From assembly GCA_046590705.1 (NCBI GenBank), contig JBKJUK010000069.1, positions 1-8,032 of the forward strand: DNA of 8,032 nt, given 5' to 3'. Source of the DNA: JBKJUK01 sp046590705. GTDB taxonomy: Bacteria > Acidobacteriota > Thermoanaerobaculia > Gp7-AA8. Within the stretch, counting starts at the first letter, position 1, and every line of letters begins with the position of its first letter. Of this stretch, positions 6,459 to 8,032 are shown in pieces. The notes beneath the pieces were generated by a model that was not told where the DNA came from, ran no database searches, and was given only the letters and a program-made list of their open reading frames with translations. A program made the position numbers and the translations under genes.

Positions 6459-8032
6459 GAGGTCAAGGACCCAGTCCGTTGGCAGAAAGGTTTGAAGTCT
6501 GGCACCTCGGTAGGGCGCGACGTGCAAGGGCGGGTAGCTGCTATTCAGTTTGGAAACGGCCAGATCGTTCGCAATGAATTTGACTCCCGAGGCCGAATCA
6601 TCCGACAAATAACCTCTGCCGGCGAAAGTGTGATCTATCAACGCAACGCCAGCGGTCGCATGGATGAGGTGGTCAGGAATGGAGTGAGAACCCGCCGCTT
6701 GTACAGCAAAAGCAATTTCATGCTGGCGGAACTGTCCGGGCCAACGCCAGCGCACGCGCGACTTGTTGCGGACAAACTAGGCATTTCCATAACCGGCGCA
6801 GGGCAGCTGGAATCTGCCACGGTTCAGTACGACGAAGCTGGCCGAGCCGCATCAACAACGATTGGCGCTGCAAAGATCGAGTACACGCACGGTCCTGGGG
6901 CCTCAGAATTCCGAAGAACCATAGGTTCCGGTAACTGGTCTTACAGCCTCGAGCAGGAACGCAAGGGCGATAGATCCACTCATGTGGACTCAGCTGGAAA
7001 CGTGGCGGTGATTTCCCGCGAAGGCAGTCGCTTACGATTGTCAGACAACAATGATCGGACCATCGCGATCTGTGAATACGACAGCTCTCAGCGACCCGTG
7101 CGGATCCAGATCGCGGGCTCTATTTCGATGTCGTACTCATACGATGTCAATGGAGAGTGGGACGCGAAAGTGATCAGAGCTGCAGACGGCACTGTGTTGC
7201 GAACACTCTCGCGTATGGACTATCCCGATATAGATTTTTCCTTTTTGCCTCGAGGCAAAGCTCGATCAGCCACAGGCGACGTGAAGGTTTTGTACAAGGA
7301 AGGCGACGTCACCTACGACGTAGGAACGAATTTCGTGTCAAGAGTGAACGGAAAAACTGGAGCGCTCGAGTATCGAACCTATTCTTTTCCGAGCCAGCAG
7401 GCGTACTCAGATGACGAAATCAGGATGATGCCTGATGGGTCGTTGATCTTTTCTCCGGCGGTCCCGTATGGCGACTTCACCGAAGTGAGTAAGACGACGT
7501 ATCCATACAGGATAATCGTGCCTGGAGCTGCATCTGCCGTCTCGGCTAAGGGAGACACAGGATCGACACTCGCGGCTCTGCGGATTCGCAGGGCTGAAAA
7601 AAGGAGTAAACCTCGCGCTCAAGGTTACAGTTACCACTACTCCTGCAACTGGATCTCCGGAGGGTCGACGGGGTCGGAAGGGAGTGGGACTCGTACTGAC
7701 TATGAAGGGAGATGGGAGTGTTCTGGCTACTGGACTTACACGCCTGACAACCCATCTGGTGGCGGCGGTTATAGCGGGGGAACATCGCCGAGCGACCCTC
7801 TCTGCACACCCTTAACTGAATCTCAACAGAGACAGATCGCCGATGGCAAAGCGCTCGCCGAGACACAACTCACCAGCCTCGATGACTGCAACGCGCTCTT
7901 CTGCCAGTTCAATCGAAACGGGCCCGATGTTCTCGCCTCCACTACGTATTTTGATGGAGCGAATACTGATCCCTGCCAGCAAAATCCGGGATGGGGTGCC
8001 TGGACGAACGTCGGCTCTTCCACTGTTTACAT
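6393..8032 (+). CDS. Secreted protein with degenerate Rhs/YD-like repeats, 3' truncated by window edge
   Basis: The frame is open for 546 codons from ATG 6393 and runs off the window without a stop. Residues 1-22 form a Sec signal peptide (Lys2 and Arg6, hydrophobic IITICLVL, cleavage probably after AGA). Residues about 45-260 are rich in beta-strand patterns with Rhs/YD-type motifs: NEFDSRGRII (61-70), IYQRNASGRM (81-90), VQYDEAGRA (144-152), VDSAGNV (198-204), CEYDSSQRPV (227-236) and YSYDVNGEW (248-256). YD repeats build hollow beta-shells in Rhs and related proteins; here they are few and divergent. Residues about 262-400 are unrecognised. Then come a basic patch (RRAEKRSKPR, 399-408), a Tyr/Gly/Ser/Cys-rich linker (411-470; Cys 418, 443, 471) and a probable C-terminal domain starting with a helix (475-495) and Cys499, Cys504 and Cys528. 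Codon use is looser than in the operon (several ATA, AGA and AGG). Function is unknown; an exported or surface protein with a C-terminal effector or enzymatic domain is possible. Frame and export signal are secure; the Rhs assignment is moderate. Confidence 0.8.
   Translation, partial: MKLSLRIITICLVLSSSGRAGAEVKDPVRWQKGLKSGTSVGRDVQGRVAAIQFGNGQIVRNEFDSRGRIIRQITSAGESVIYQRNASGRMDEVVRNGVRTRRLYSKSNFMLAELSGPTPAHARLVADKLGISITGAGQLESATVQYDEAGRAASTTIGAAKIEYTHGPGASEFRRTIGSGNWSYSLEQERKGDRSTHVDSAGNVAVISREGSRLRLSDNNDRTIAICEYDSSQRPVRIQIAGSISMSYSYDVNGEWDAKVIRAADGTVLRTLSRMDYPDIDFSFLPRGKARSATGDVKVLYKEGDVTYDVGTNFVSRVNGKTGALEYRTYSFPSQQAYSDDEIRMMPDGSLIFSPAVPYGDFTEVSKTTYPYRIIVPGAASAVSAKGDTGSTLAALRIRRAEKRSKPRAQGYSYHYSCNWISGGSTGSEGSGTRTDYEGRWECSGYWTYTPDNPSGGGGYSGGTSPSDPLCTPLTESQQRQIADGKALAETQLTSLDDCNALFCQFNRNGPDVLASTTYFDGANTDPCQQNPGWGAWTNVGSSTVY
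6573..7157 (+). repeat. divergent YD-like protein repeats with an 83-residue spacing
   Basis: The clearest motifs place their Asp at residues 64, 147 and 230, 83 residues apart each time. Each is followed 18-21 residues later by a second Tyr-containing strand (Tyr82, Tyr164, Tyr248/250). A classical YD unit is about 20-21 residues, so 83 is about four units, of which only some are still recognisable. The DNA itself shows no obvious tandem repeat; the repeat is at protein level only. Confidence 0.5.

Overview
The window is a piece of a bacterial chromosome, moderately GC-rich by eye, with all recognisable genes on the + strand. It has two unlike halves. Positions 1-6153 are a tightly packed metabolic operon: the 3' part of nuoL, then nuoM, nuoN, rex and a glutamate dehydrogenase gene. 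A strong intrinsic terminator follows at about 6180-6220. After a roughly 170-base spacer, positions 6393-8032 hold the 5' part of a large gene for an exported protein with degenerate Rhs/YD-type repeats. That gene has no stop before the window ends.

The organism cannot be fixed from this window alone. A 14-subunit-type Nuo complex, a Rex repressor, a GudB/RocG-like glutamate dehydrogenase and a large Sec-exported YD-repeat protein fit Acidobacteriota or a similar phylum best. This is inference, not a match I could run.

The operon half has one theme, the NADH/NAD+ balance. NuoL, NuoM and NuoN are the three antiporter-like proton-pumping membrane subunits of respiratory complex I, which consumes NADH. 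Rex is the transcriptional repressor that senses the NADH/NAD+ ratio; its gene starts 4 bases after nuoN ends. Glutamate dehydrogenase, 25 bases after rex, oxidises glutamate to 2-oxoglutarate and ammonia and usually yields NADH in enzymes of this size class. Consumer, sensor and producer of NADH therefore appear to share one transcript, closed by the terminator after gdhA.

The accessory half begins with a signal peptide at 6393. A region with YD-like motifs follows, the clearest ones 83 residues apart, then a uniquely folded middle, a Gly/Ser/Cys-rich linker and the start of a C-terminal domain that I cannot identify. Codon use is looser than in the operon. No mobile-element genes, RNA genes or CRISPR repeats were seen. 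The most unusual content is the secreted Rhs-like protein and the nuo-rex-gdh linkage; I see no evidence for a wholly new system.
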